NCBI GenBank assembly: GCA_964034945.1
Contig: OZ035963.1
Location: 65,296,182 to 65,360,181, forward strand
Direction of reading: 5' to 3'
From: Chrysopilus asiliformis
Lineage: Eukaryota > Arthropoda > Insecta > Diptera > Rhagionidae
DNA: 64,000 nt
The position numbers and the translations under genes are program-made. Positions 10,800 to 23,272 of the stretch are shown here, in pieces. Within the stretch, counting starts at the first letter, position 1, and every line of letters begins with the position of its first letter. The notes beneath the pieces are model-generated. The model did no database searches. It was not told the origin of the DNA and saw only the letters and a program-made list of their open reading frames with translations.

Positions 10800-12910
10800 T
10801 AAGCATAGCCTAAAACACTCCGCTTATCACTAAGAACATATATATGGCAACCGCTTGTCGGTACGATGTTTAGTTTGCCTTTAGGGTTATTTTCATTTTC
10901 AAAAAAGTGATACGGATAACCGCTTTAGCACTCTATGTCACAGTTAAAAATATGTGACCGCAAAAATTGTAAAAATTACAAATTTTTTGCTATGGCACTA
11001 TTAGATCAGCCATTTTATTTATTTATTGATTTTGTCGTTTCCAATTCGCCTTGTAGAAACACTTGATCGATAATCGAAAACTGCGGCACATCTAATTATA
11101 AATTTTTCGATTGTCAGATATTTCTTTCTAATATGTAATGTTGACCTTTCCAAAAGCGAAACTAACAAACTTGATTAAAAAATATTAAGAAGAAGATCAA
11201 TAACAGGTATAGGTACACTTTCTGTAAGATATTGGCATAAATATTTTAAAATTTAAAATACTCCTAGTCATATGACCCCATTCTATGACCGCATTATTTA
11301 GATTGAAAAAAACATAATTCTATGAATATCCAAAGCATTTCTGATAATGATGTCGATTTCTGCTCTACGGATCAACCTCTGATTAACATTCGCGTCTGAT
11401 AGAGTCTAATAAAATTTATCCCCAGACTGGACACGAAATTGCCAGTGAAATCCCTGGACGAAAACGAAAAATAGTTTAAATACTATTTGAAATTCTACAA
11501 CTGAACTGCAACCGCTCCTTTTTCATGTCTGAGTACGTTATGGTTGTTATCAAAGAAGCGAATGTCCAGAATCTACAATGAGGAAAACCAAAGGCGTCTA
11601 ACTTGATGGCAAGTAAATTCTGAAAATCCAGAAACTATGTTAGAGTTTTTCAGCTCTTCACACCGTTTTCAAGCAGTTCTTAAAAAAAGTGTTTTTTTTC
11701 TAAACTAAAAATCTTAAGAAAGTCTCAGAGTCCTTCTTCTTGGGTATTTGTCAGAGGAAATTTCTTCGAGTTTTTTGTATTTTTCGCTTTGCTCATCCAG
11801 CACTTGTGCTAAATAAGCGATTTTTTATGAAATACTCTAAACTAAAATAACTTCAATTGTCAGGCATAATTTTCTTATAGTCTCAGGTGGAAATTCCGAC
11901 AACTCTGTGAAAGATTCAACTTAAATTAAGCGATATTGCCACAGAGATCTGTATGTCTTTTGCGACCCTGTTGAATTCAGTGGAGAGAAAATGATTTCTC
12001 TTAAAGCTAAGCAGTTTCACTTTAAGATTGTGTAAGAAGTTCTCCTCCACCTCATGCAGTTGCTTCGGTTTTGGATGGCTTCCATTAGAATTTTCCTCAT
12101 AATGTTTTCAAGGAGATATTGTCTGCGCACCTGTCCTCAAATGGTATCATCGGAAATTGTACAAATTTTTTCCCCCTCTGTCTGATTGTATCTAATTCGG
12201 AGCACTCGATTTTGATTTTATTTTTATTCTCTCAATATAACTTGAGTATATTTTCATATCTATATGTATCTACGATGTATAAACATTCACGTCTGAAGTC
12301 AGTGATGGAGTTTTCCAACGTACCATCTACCTACAGACTATCAATGTTTAAGAGGATTACGAAGGTTTTTTTTTCTTTCAGTTCATGTGATTTAGATGTT
12401 ACCCCATTACATTTAAGACGACTAAAGTACCACAATCATAGTCCTTTCAGAACGTCGTAGTTAAGATCACAATCAAAGAGAAGGCACCAAATAAGCGCTT
12501 ATTTGTAATCGGGAACATCTAAAACCTTTTTTACACTTCATAGATTTGATACAGTTTTTTCCTACACACTTGTATTGTCAAGACATCTTCTAGATATTTT
12601 TCGTTTATCGATAATTTTTCTCAAGGATATTTTTATAGAATTTATTTAAGATTGCCTTGAGAAAATCCCCTTAAAAATTGGTCGAATTATTCCTGTTATT
12701 ATTTTTTAATAAATTCTAGATAGGATTATGTGAGATGATAGTAAAAAACTTAGTTATTTATTTCAAGTCCTTGGTATACTTGAAATTTTATCAACCATGA
12801 AAGAATTACGAGAGCTGTTGATTACATATTTGTAGAAATAAACCACCCAGCTATTACTAAATTTTACCAAATTTCACCTTGGAGAAATTTTAAGTTATTT
12901 TTTTTTAGTC
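10800..12910. other. AT-rich sequence without recognisable gene
   Basis: The 113-codon frame at 12119-12460 has Ser/Leu/Phe-rich composition, no recognised motif and no clear splice context. I do not call it a gene. Confidence 0.5.
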
Positions 12911-12914
12911 CCTC

Positions 12915-13135
12915 AAAACAAATTCCACATAACTCATCCGTACATAAAAATCCAATCAGACCACTGCTTCTCCCTCTCCCATACAAATGGAATATGTTTT
13001 CCCTGTTTTCTGGAAAACTGTACATCGTATCGAAAAATTTATAAAGATGAAATGTGTTTAGAATATTATTTTACATAACCATTCCATACATCAAAATCGA
13101 ATCAGTCCACTCCTTACTCACTCTCCTATACAAAT
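12915..13135 (-). repeat. Partial copies of the 146-bp tandem repeat, minus orientation
   Basis: Two diverged units read in reverse relative to 28165-28650. Landmarks are CATACATCAAAATCGAATC, AGTCCACTCC and CTCTCCTATACAAATG; their complements give CATTTGTATAGGAGAG and GATTTTGATGTATGG, as in the 28-kb array. Confidence 0.7.
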
Positions 13136-13176
13136 GTTTTCTTTAAATAAATATTTTGTCTATAATATATAGAGAA

Positions 13177-13600
13177 CTAGCTTGCTTACCCGTCGTTGCC
13201 GGATCAAGTTTTTTAAATTTTTTTTTGTGGTCTATGTTGGAGCTAAACTTCAGGCCAATCGGTTCGGTAGTTTCCCCGCGAAAGGGTAACATAGAGGAAG
13301 AGCTAAGTTTCGAGATCACTTTACCCCCTCCCCTTACTCCCCCCACTTCTCGGGCTACTTTTTAATGGGTCTATGATGGGGCTGGACCCCCGACGAATAT
13401 CTATGCCAAATTTCAGGCCAATCGGTTGAGTAGTTTCCCCGCGAAAGAGTAACATAGCGCAAAAACTAAGTTTCGAAATCACTTTACCTCCTCCCCTTAC
13501 TCCCCCACCTCTTGGGCTAATTTTTAATGGGTCTATGATAGGGTTGGACCCCCCGACGAATATCTATGCCAAATTTCAGGCCAATCGGTTCAGTAGGAAA
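13177..13600 (-). mobile_element. Truncated mini-Helitron relative with 163-bp internal tandem repeats
   Basis: Read on the minus strand it ends in CTAG followed by T (CTAG at 13177-13180), as Helitrons do. It shares the interior of the elements at 30658, 39837 and 49976. The phrase AGGCCAATCGGTT recurs at 13252, 13415 and 13578, exactly 163 bp apart, so the body is a tandem array. The 5' end is missing: at about 13598 it is joined to an AGCTTTTATT-family copy. The frames in it are shadows. Confidence 0.7.
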
Positions 13601-13710
13601 ATTTCAAGTCAATCGGATGAGCGGAAGTGGACCAAATTGGATTGCAAGATTTGAATCTGGCAGACAAACAAACAAACAGTCAAAAAAGAAAGCTAATTAA
13701 AAGCTTTTAA
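13598..13710 (-). repeat. AGCTTTTATT family fragment, minus orientation
   Basis: AAATTTCAAGTCAATCGGAT, then GGAAGTGGACCAAATTGG, GACAAACAAACAAACAG and AGCTAATTAAAAGCTTTT. This is the reverse of the family head. Only the terminal 110 bp is present. Confidence 0.75.
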
Positions 13711-13758
13711 ATATGTTGGTAGGTCTACTGTTTTTTTTTCAAATTGCATTTTTTTATA

Positions 13759-13996
13759 CAGTAATCCCTTCAACTGCGCGGTAGATACGTTCTATGCGAA
13801 AACCGAAACCGCGCACTGTGAACCCTACTTTGTATGAAATTTGGGGGTTAGGAACATGTCTTTTTAAACAAAAATTATAAAAAATCGCGAAGCTGCGAAA
13901 TTTTTACTGCGCAGTTCGAATTTTTTGTATTAAAAACTTAACCGCGCAGTTGCGGAACCGCGCAGTTGCGGAATCGCGCAGTTGGAGGCATTACTG
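13759..13996. mobile_element. 238-bp pogo/Tigger-like MITE, TA duplication
   Basis: The left end CAGTAATCCCTTCAACTGCG and the right end (reverse complement CAGTAATGCCTCCAACTGCG) are flanked by TA at 13757-13758 and 13997-13998. CAGTAATCCC ends and TA targets are typical of pogo/Tigger elements of the Tc1/mariner superfamily. The interior repeats AACTGCGCGGTT-type sequence. There is no transposase. A second copy lies at 50870-51102 in the opposite orientation. Confidence 0.9.
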
Positions 13997-13999
13997 TAC

Positions 14000-15455
14000 T
14001 TTCATTATTTTCAACAATTCGATATAATTTCCAAACTTTAATCGAAAAGAAAATCAATTATTTCTTAAATAACAAAAAAACTTTTTTTTTGTGTGAAAAA
14101 ATAAAGAATTTGAAACGACATATTTTCCATAAAAATTATTTGTGTCACCCAAGGAAAATTTACCAAATTCTTTAACACAGACTTAATTGCCACAAAAAAA
14201 TGGCCTCATAACTGCCGCCCACTGTCGAAATATCCTTAGGGCGATACAGAAAGTTTAACCTTTGTTAGAAAGCCTTTCATTATAGTATTTGGTTTACAAA
14301 AGCTCTCGATTTAGCCGATCCTGTCTTGCCTATATAAGTAAACATAATCTTATTACAAAAATACATTCATATATTGATGTAAGCAAAAAGAAAATGGCAG
14401 GATATCAGAATATCAGGACGGCAGGATATAAGCGGGACTATGTCAGACAAATGGCAATAGGAAAAACCAATGTTGTCCCATGGGACCTCTGATAACGTTG
14501 AGTTTAATGATGTTATTTTGCCAAGAATTTCACTAGAGCGCGTAGCCTTGTATTTGGCAGGAAACCACCTACAGGATATATAATCGTATCTTCTGTGCAC
14601 AATTTGATCATACATAAAGCCATATATTTATAGTAGAACTTGCATGAATACGAATCCAAATCAAAGGACAATGCCGCCTTCGCCCTAGATACCATAACGA
14701 ACGTGGTAGTCTCGTATCCTTAAAGCAACGTTTGTGAATTTGTGTTTCCTTAAATCCTCTCCCACCTTTACATGATCTAAGGACATTTCTTTAATGGGAA
14801 TCAACTGCAATAATGGTGGTCTTTTTCATTTCGATTTCCCAGGACTCGGTGTTTATGTTGTAAGGAAATACAGTCGGTTATAGTTTTGTAGCAATAAAAT
14901 GCCGTTTGCGTTGTACGTCATACTCATTTATACACAAAACTGTTCATGGAATGGTAAAAATGATATACACAAGGATATGTGTTTTACTATACTCGCTCAT
15001 AGATTGTTATTTTTATGTGAATACAAATATTCCTTTTAATGCCGATGGTTTGTTCAAGGGAAACTTAATCCAACGATAAAAGGATTACGGTCTATGCAAT
15101 GATTAAGCATTGAAAAGATGTTTATTTTGATAGTTAGTAGCAGTATTCGATTTAGACACGGATTCAATTAATAGGAACCCTTTTATCATTGTTAGCCATT
15201 AACAGATCCATAGAGGCGTTTTCCGATTCATAGTTAAATCGCTGATATCAACACTTAATGTCGTTTGATTGTATTTTAAGCTGTGATTTATATCATGCTG
15301 ACCAAACGAATGTAATTTTGCAGATAATTAGCAATTAAGTATTTTGCTACATACACACATAATATGATGCAGTAGATATTTAAGATGTTTATCCGGATTT
15401 GGTTGATTTTAAAATAATAATGGAAAATAATAGTTAGGATTGTTTTATACACTCT
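14000..15455. other. AT-rich sequence without recognisable gene
   Basis: A small GGCAGGATAT(C/A) microsatellite-like stretch lies at 14396-14432. The opposing small frames at 14289-14695 are unsupported. Nothing else is assigned. Confidence 0.5.
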
Positions 15456-15456
15456 A

Positions 15457-15760
15457 CACTCAGAAAAATGTCCAGGTCAACTTTTTGTCAGGTTAACTCT
15501 GACCGCTAGCTGGCTGACAGAGGTTTCCATTACATGACATTACATCCTCGAAATACCTATCTAAGGTCAACTCGTGCAGCTCCCAATGCCCTACTTCACC
15601 TGCTGGTGGCTTAATTTCAGAATTTCTCCGGCCACAGGTCAACACAAGTTTTACATTCCCTCATGCAGGCGAACGCGCGCCCCACATAGGCTAAATTTTC
15701 CTGCCCGAGGCCAATTACGCCGTATGTAGGTCGTTGAGCTAGCCTCCATTTTTCTGAGTG
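15457..15760 (-). mobile_element. 304-bp MITE with CACTCAGAAAAATG ends, TA duplication
   Basis: It has CACTCAGAAAAATG at the left and CATTTTTCTGAGTG at the right, flanked by TA at 15455-15456 and 15761-15762. The first 70 bp match the reverse of the right end of the 3.3-kb element at 35189-38516 (CCAGGTCAACTTTTTGTCAG). The rest matches the reverse of its left 250 bp (AATTACGCCGTATGTAGGTC against GACCTGCATAAGGCGTAATT). It is therefore an internally deleted derivative of that family in opposite orientation. Confidence 0.9.
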
Positions 15761-15769
15761 TACATCCCA

Positions 15770-18700
15770 AGCTTTCGAGGTGATTCATTGACAAAAATCG
15801 CGCCGCAGACAAAACCAGTAAAAAGTTAGCATAAATGCACCATCATACCTGGGATAATTTGGTCTTAAAGGTGTAAAAATGTGAGAAATAGATAGAATCA
15901 TCTTATGAAAAAAAGATAGAACTATTGTCAAGAAAACTGGGCGAAAGGTCGGATACAGAAAAATGTGTTGCATTTCCTTTCCTTACACATTTGAATCGAA
16001 AAATTATACCGAAAATATTCTTCCAGCTGAGTAATAATAATAATATGTGTATGGGGTGGTGGTTTCTCGCTCCCTTGTCACCGCGACCTTAAGATCTATT
16101 GTGACTGTCCCATTTTTACGTTAGCCACCCCTCTTCTAGATCCTTAATGAATCTTAGAATGGTTTTGACTGGAGTCCTCTAAATTTGAAAACATAATTTT
16201 TTTTAGTTCCAGCAAAGCTTAGGGGACGACCCTTTAATGCAGAAGCACAGCTCAGGATGGTCGGAAGGACAAAAGGAGATGTCGGTTTATGTTCTCCTTG
16301 AACTTCTGCGGGTTTTAGTCCGGGGGGAACAGTTCGGATGGTAAATCGTTCCAAAGTCTTGTTGCAAATTTAATGCTCCTACATTTCAAAATTGAACTTT
16401 TTGTCACTGTTATCGAAAAAACTATTTTTGTTTTATTGTTTACAGAATATTAGACGAATTGAGATGAATATTTAATTTCGCTATGCGTCTGTCCGACCAA
16501 AAATGGTTTGGTCTTAAGACTTAAGGGAGCGAATTCAGAAAGGCAAACGTAAATTCTGAAAAAAAAAATTTTTTTTTGCTTACTTTTGGTTGAGAAAACT
16601 CGGTATTCTACCTGTGTGCGAAATTCCAAGCAAAACCGTCGGCGCAATTTTTTAAATATTAAGAATACCTGTCTGAAGTATCTTTCGAATCGATAACTAG
16701 AGGCTCTCCCTTTACATTTTGCTAGGTAGAGAAGAGTTTGCGGTAGTACAATCTAGACCAAAAATTATGAAAAATATCGACCAGGGGAAGGGGGGCTCTA
16801 AAATCTAAAATTAGCGTGACATATTTTGTACCAATATAAATGTTTATGATAACATAAAGTAATACTTTGGTGATAGCTTATTAAGCAACTCATGAGCTTT
16901 AATTCTCGTGCAATTGATTTTCTATAAAAGTAAAAAAAAACACAAATTCTTCCGCCACAAAGAAGAAGAATAAAAAAACAATCATCGTATTCCTGTTTGG
17001 TTAATCTATCAATTAGGATTACCATTGGTATCATTGTGAAAAGAAAATCTCATCCTTAATGATTGGCTGTGAAGCTGAGAAATAGCCATGAGTAGACATC
17101 GTTTACTCAAGTCCTTAGTGGTATAATTTTCTTTACTTAATAGGATACCTTTTTCTTACACTATCAACATTGCCCTTAACAGAACCACCTCCTGTCTCCC
17201 GGGGCAATTTTTTCAGGCTTTTTCTCATCCGGATGGATACCCACATCTTTTCTTCCCTTCACGTTACTTTACCGCACCGTAACAATTCAGCCGGGAGTAA
17301 GCTTGGGATATTTCCATCCAAGCCGCCATGAACTTTGGACCCCGGAAATCCCATAGAAAAAAAAACAACTGAAAACCCTCAAACAGCGAAACCAGCAAAG
17401 TTTACACAAAATTTTATCCCGGGGCGATGATGGCGCCTTTTTAGCCACCCCTAAGGGCACCTTAATCATCGCATTCGTCCATCATTGCCCCCTCATTGCC
17501 GCCTGCTGCCGAGTCGAAGATGATCAGGGTTACAGTAGAGTCCTTGGTGCACACAAACACCGACACAAATATTCAACCATGTAACGTATTTGAAATTGAG
17601 CAAATTTAGTGCTTACCGCACTCTCGTCCAAATGCAATTACTCAGCGTTTTCTTTAAGTTGAATGAATAGAGAGGGGAATTTCCCTTGATTTTCCTTGGA
17701 TGCTTTTTTTTCTCTGTGTTTAGCTGTTTTTGAGGTTTTTTGCACCTAATTATGTGGAGCAAGAAGAATGAACTCTGAAGTGACAAAAGTGGTGGAGTGG
17801 TCTTAAGAAGAAGGAATTTCAAAGATTTTTTCCGAGCAGTTAAGGGTGGCTGATATTTACTTAACCCAAGGATTGTTGTCCTTGGAGAGGGGTCGGGGAA
17901 AGTTTAGTTTTCTTCAGCTGATTTGGTTTGAGGGACTTTTGTGTTTATGGCATGTTGTTATTATAGCAAATCACTCCCCATCCAACAAGTCCTCCCGGTT
18001 GGGAGCGCCTTGCTTGGGAAACCAGGAATAGAATAGAGTTTGTTCCGTCTTTTAGTCTCCCCCCACCAGGGAAACTAAGAATTTTTTCCACTACGATCAT
18101 GGAGACCATGGGAAATTCATTAGAAAGCAGTGGGTTTTCCTTATACTTCTTCACAGTATTATGACCTTTTTTTTCTTATGTCGTCCTTTAAGCTAAAGCC
18201 ATTTGTCTGCGTCGCTTTTAAGCAATCATGTTAATGGTGAGAAATTGTAAATTGTGTGGAAATGTTAATTCAAAGGAAAAATGTTGAACGATTATCAAAG
18301 CAATCTGAATGTGAATTCGCTAAATTGCACACAAGGACAACCACTGTCCGTTTGAAATTACGTTCATTTCCTTACATTAACTCGAAATGTTGACCTATTT
18401 TTGAATAAAACTCAGTCAACCTGAAAATTTTCCAGTGATTTGGAATTATTTTAGTTGATCATAAAATATAACTTTCATTAACCTAAATTCAACTTAATTG
18501 ATATTATTATTGTATTTTCTACCGCAATATGTTTAATAAATTATGACGTAGTGTTTGAAAGACACCCTTAATCAATTCAATGAGGGAGAATCTAATTATG
18601 GCTGCAGTTGTTATCTTTTATCTCATGGGTCGTTTAAGTTGTTTATTTACCGACCGACGTTGTGTTCGTATTTAACACTCAAGTGTAGTTTTATAGCACC

Positions 18701-18850
18701 ATAACTATAACTAAGAGTTAGTGTTATTGGTTTGTAGTGCCAAGGGCAGTTGGTTCAACTAAACAAAATTAAGCACTCTAAAACAAAACGTTGTTAGATA
18801 CAATTTTAATAACCTCAGAGTGGATTTTTTTTATCGTTATTATATTGTAT
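15770..18850. other. Mostly unique sequence, no supported gene
   Basis: One recurrent-motif match (TCGCGCCGCAGACAAAA) lies at 15798-15812. The stretch 17180-17530 is visibly richer in G+C than its surroundings, but all frames across it are short. The minus-strand frame at 16154-16354 begins without any recognisable domain. No element ends were found. Confidence 0.5.
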
Positions 18851-18864
18851 AAAACATTTTTTTT

Positions 18865-19055
18865 AAAAGAAGCTTTCAAACTGTAGAAAAATAAAAAAAT
18901 AATAATTTTACGCAGGGTTTTGGTCTCAAAAATAAAAGCATGATGAATGCGTTGAGAGTTTTTGCATAGTAACTTTTATCTTGTTTTTATTTTTGATCCC
19001 AAATCCCTGCGTGTTTTTTTAGTTTTAGTATAATTTAAAAGCTTGATTAAAAAAT
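18865..19055. repeat. Foldback with arms of about 85 bp
   Basis: AAGCTTTCAAACTGTAGAAA through ACGCAGGGTTTTGGTCTC and AAAAATAAAA pairs with the reverse of TTTTATTTTTGATCCCAAAT, CCCTGCGT and TAATTTAAAAGCTT. The core ACGCAGGG...CCCTGCGT spans 18910-19012. Pairing is imperfect in the outer A/T parts. No TSD was identified. It is probably a MITE or foldback element. Confidence 0.6.
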
Positions 19056-19184
19056 ATTTTTTTTATTTTGGTGGCTTTATATAGTTACTTTTTTTGTAGC
19101 CCGTTAATTTAATACCTGACACAATGGGTACTTTTTCTGTCGTCAGCCATGTCGTTTTTTCCTTTTTGGAAGGTGTATGTGTAA

Positions 19185-19598
19185 TGCGGCGGTAACACGA
19201 CGCTGTTTTGCCAGCGCTAGTGGCTGTTTGGCTGTTACCAGCCGTTTCAGCAGCATCGTGTGAACCCTAGTGCGTTGCTACTACCAGCAGCAGCGTGATG
19301 ATTTTAGTAGCGCTAGTGAAGTAGAGACCGTTCTGAGCTGTCAAAAGTCTGATAAGTGGTAAAGTTTGTTTATTGTAAGTTGTTGTTTTACGTTTATTTA
19401 TTTAAATTTGTGTGTTACATATATTATTAAAAAAATCTCCCAGATTCAAATGTCAAGCCACTGTTTTGCCACTTGCCAGCGCTACTAAACAAGAAATCGT
19501 GTGAACCCTGTCAGTACGCTGGCTGCTGTTGCTACTTGCCAGCGGTACGAACAAACAGCCGCCAGCGGCTGGCAAAACAGCGTCGTGTGACCGCGGCA
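19185..19598. mobile_element. 414-bp Harbinger-type MITE, TSD TAA
   Basis: The left end TGCGGCGGTAACACGACGCT matches the complement of the right end, TGCCGCGGTCACACGACGCT, and both continue with GTTTTGCCAGC. TAA lies on both sides (19182-19184 and 19599-19601). Long TIRs with a TWA duplication are typical of PIF/Harbinger elements. The interior holds repeated GCTACTTGCCAGCG/CGCTAGTGGCTG blocks and no transposase. A second copy lies at 34010-34355. Confidence 0.93.
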
Positions 19599-19604
19599 TA
19601 AGTC

Positions 19605-19800
19605 AAAGGTCCTGTAAGGATAGCGTGATTACTCTTTTCCTGAAATTTCCCCGAAAAAAAAAATCTCATTTGAGGGTTTTTGGGGTTGCTGAATCCGATT
19701 CTGACGTTAAGAAGTTCGTAACTGTAGCAGAAGGTCCTGTAAGACAAACGTGATTACACTTTCCTTCAAATTTTCCGAAAAAACTCGCCTGGAAAAGTAT
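19605..19800 (+). repeat. Internal fragment of the AGCTTTTATT family
   Basis: AAGGTCCTGTAAGGATAGCG, AAATCTCATTTGAGGGTTTT, GGGGTTGCTGAATCCGATTC and a second AAGGTCCTGTAAGA. The internal block occurs twice without the AGCTTTTATT end. The Harbinger-type MITE (TSD end 19601) sits immediately upstream, so that insertion may have landed in this copy. Confidence 0.75.
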
Positions 19801-19974
19801 GTGACTATTATTTTTTTTCTGGCTGAAAATGTCGGGTTTTGGGCCGAGTAACGCGTTGAGCTAGCGACTTGAAATTTTTTAAAATAAGTTTTACAAAAGT
19901 TGTAGTTTCCTATCGATTACAACGAGTAGCGAGTAGTTACAACGAGTACCTACCACACATTTTTTTTTTTTTTT

Positions 19975-20140
19975 TAAAGTACCGTTATTTTTAAAATTTC
20001 TTCCAACCTATTCGCTTTTTGGAAAAAAATGAATATAACAAAATTTAAAGCATATAATATTTTCCACATTTTTTGCTTCAACAGTTTTTTTGGTATCTCT
20101 AACGGTTCTCAAGATGTTTGAAAAAATTCAGTTTATAAAA
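19975..20140 (-). repeat. Dispersed repeat R1, one unit, minus orientation
   Basis: GAATATAACAAAATTTAAAG, TATTTTCCACATTTTTTGCT and GGTATCTCTAACGGTTCTCA are the reverse of R1 at 2961-3300. One unit is clear. Confidence 0.7.
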
Positions 20141-23100
20141 ATCCTATAAGGATTGCTCTCAAAAACTATTTAAGCGCTCAAATCTGTGCTAAAAAACTAT
20201 TATTCTTGTGCTTTATTCTACCTAAACTTCTCCCATATGTTTTGGCAACATTTTTCTTGAAAATAATAAAAAATACTAGAACTAAAAAACTTTTTTTTTT
20301 AATTTTATCAAAATTTTATTGAAAATTAGTAATTTATCGCAAACTGCTGGAATAATCAAAACCTTTGAATACTCACAAAAAAAAAAAAAAAGAAAAATAT
20401 TTGAAAAATGTGAAAAATGAAACAAACTTGAAGTGTGATGAATAAATATGAAAGTTTCTGAAAACTTTTCAGTAGCAATAATTTTTAGTTTCACTCAACA
20501 GAAATAGATGATCGTGTATGTAGCAGTGTTAAGTGGAAATCTTTCAAAATTTTCATATACACGCTATAAGCTTGGAAATCAGAAGTGGGATACAAGTTTT
20601 TTGAGCGAAATGATGAAAAGAAAATTCCGGAAAACTTTGATTTCAAGAAGAATGATGCCATATTAAGGTATAAAGTATGAAGCAATCTCTGCTTATCGGG
20701 ACAGGTGATAAATCGTTTCATTTCATACCAGGTAGGTGTTCGTCGTACCCACAACTATGAAATAAGCCATTTCTGTACGTTTTTTTTACAGCCCTGCTCA
20801 AATATACATAGAGGGAACGGATGGCTTAAATATTTATAATAAACGTACGATGGGTAACACTTTTCGTGTTGGTGTGCGAAGAATTAAAGCCAAAAACTGT
20901 AGCATTTATCTGTTTTTTTAGATATAAATGTATATAAATAAATATTCACGAATAAAAGCCATACACGTATATGAACATCTATAAAAAGCTAAACCCAAAT
21001 ACAGAATAAACAACGTTAATTAAACACTAGCGAAGAGGTAAGAAAGGTGAGCATAAGTGGGATATGTCGCAGGAAAAGTACTGAAGAATGGGTAGATAAC
21101 GAATGATATCAGGAGGCAGTTTGTTTCCCTGCCTTAGGCAACATGTCACAAGAAATAATAAATGTATGTCATCAGGAGAATAAATCAAAACAAAGCAAAG
21201 AATTATTCTACATAAACTCATAAAACCTCACACACAAGCGACACACGTGTTTTTCAAGTAGATTTTCTTAACGTGAAGAAGAAAATTTATTTATGCAATA
21301 TCAATACAAACTCGAAAAATTTCAACTACATAAATCCTGGGGAGTAGAATGTGGTATTGAGTACTAATATTGTAGGATATTTTCTTTAGAAAATTGTATA
21401 CAGTACGATCAAACCTGGAAATGTGGCCTAAATTAGATAAAATTTGAATTCGGTTACAAAGAGATATAGAGAGGGAAAGAATGGAGAGAAAAAAGTGAGA
21501 GAAAGAGATCATTAGGTCAACAAAAGAGAAAGCTGAAGAATGGGGAAGCATATCACAAATATGTGATGTTATTACATCAAATAAAAGTTTCTAAAATTGC
21601 TATTATTATTTGATAAAATTGTCTTTAAAACGCGATTTAGATCTCAATCGCAGAGATTTTGGTCACATGGATAAAATCAGTGTTAAATTAATCAAATTTT
21701 TGTTAAAATAACGAAAAATTGTTAATTTGAACAAATATCTTAAAAGGGAAATCTTTGTTCAACAAAAAAATGGTTTTTTTTAACAAAAATAACTCACAAA
21801 TGATTTTGTGTTAAATCGTTACAGTGTGATGAGGAGTATTCAGAGTGTGAATGGATTTGAGTATGAATGGTTGAATGAATGATGTCTTGAGCTGTGCTTC
21901 GGCATTAGAGGCAATTTGCCTAAGCTCCTGGCATAAATATATAAAAAAAAAAATTGTGAAATTAACAATGCCCAATTTGGCAAAATGACAAAAAATTGTG
22001 TCCCGGCATGCTTCTCATATGGTAGAATACTCACATATTCTGGGATAATTGCTGTACTGATAACGCGTTCTAGAAAAAACACAATTTTCTGCAAGGCTTT
22101 TTAACTTTTTGTAAAACGTAACCAAGATCCTTTTTTGATTGTTAGGCATTTTTTCACTTCAAAATTTAAAATCCTCGCACATAGAATGGGATGTGAGATA
22201 CACACAGGTTTGCCTGTGACGATTTAAATTTTTCCCTAGAATTTTCTACCGCAACGGGAAAAATACCAGTCCTTCTATAGATCAGACGCGTAAGCAACGT
22301 GCAAGATGTGTGACTTCTCCACGGATATAGGAATATTTTCCAGCATATGTGTAGCAAATAAACACCTGAACACTGAATGTCTTGCTTGCGGTAATAAATC
22401 CCAAAGATAATTTACTTAGACTACACATTAAGGTGGAGCTCGCGGAAATTACGAAAATGGGGTGGCGGGTGGCAAATGTTAGCGATAGTTCGAAATAACA
22501 AAAATTGGAATGAAATCGCCTACGGTGATAAGTCGGAAGGTTGGGAGGAGTAGTGGTGGTAAAAATATTTGTAGATCCCATTTTGAAAGGATGATTTAGA
22601 TGCCCGCCTCGTCATTGTTTTTCATAATAATCTCATCCCCATTGGCCTACAATTTTTCATTCGGTAATGGGTGCAGAACACTTCGCACTATGCTTGTATA
22701 CGAACGCCAATTACTTTGATAATTTCATATCTAGCGCATAAATTTATGTTCCGCGGTACTAATTTGACAGCAGAACGCAATTTACCGCATATTTATGTAA
22801 CTTTCCTTAGCTACCACCTCTAGGGAAACGTGTTTTTTTTTCATACACGATAGGTAGGTACTCGAAATGTGCTACACAACACCTTAATAGGAACCTATGC
22901 CTTGGCTTTTTTCTTAATCTTGGAGGTGTCTACTAGGACCCATTTCATTCCAAGTTTTCCACTTCTCGTACACATAACCGTCTTTCATGCTGCCTATGTT
23001 GCGAATCTATGCAAAGCGGTTTTCTTAAGCTTCATCACTGATGAACAACAGCAAGAGGCCTTTGTTCATGTTATACACTTGTGTTCTCGTTGATGGTCGG

Positions 23101-23264
23101 ATCCTAGAAATCCCCCTTGACGGTACAAAAGATACACCTAAAGATGAGAACGAAACATCCCAAGAATATGATGAGACTGCCATATAGTTGGGCTATGCTG
23201 CTAACCGGTTAATGTTACTTAATACCATGAAATCAACCAACCAACATAGCAAGGGAAAGTTCAG
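20141..23264. other. AT-rich sequence without recognisable gene
   Basis: Several minus-strand frames of 60-99 codons occur (for example 22282-22581), but none has a recognisable motif. No element ends were found. Confidence 0.5.
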
Positions 23265-23272
23265 GGTTTGGG

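Noticed and set aside
16154..16360. Possible non-LTR retrotransposon tail (plus strand strings reminiscent of reverse-transcriptase C-termini)
   Set aside because: Requires mixing frames, no reverse-transcriptase motif (no YADD-like box) and no poly(A) tail.
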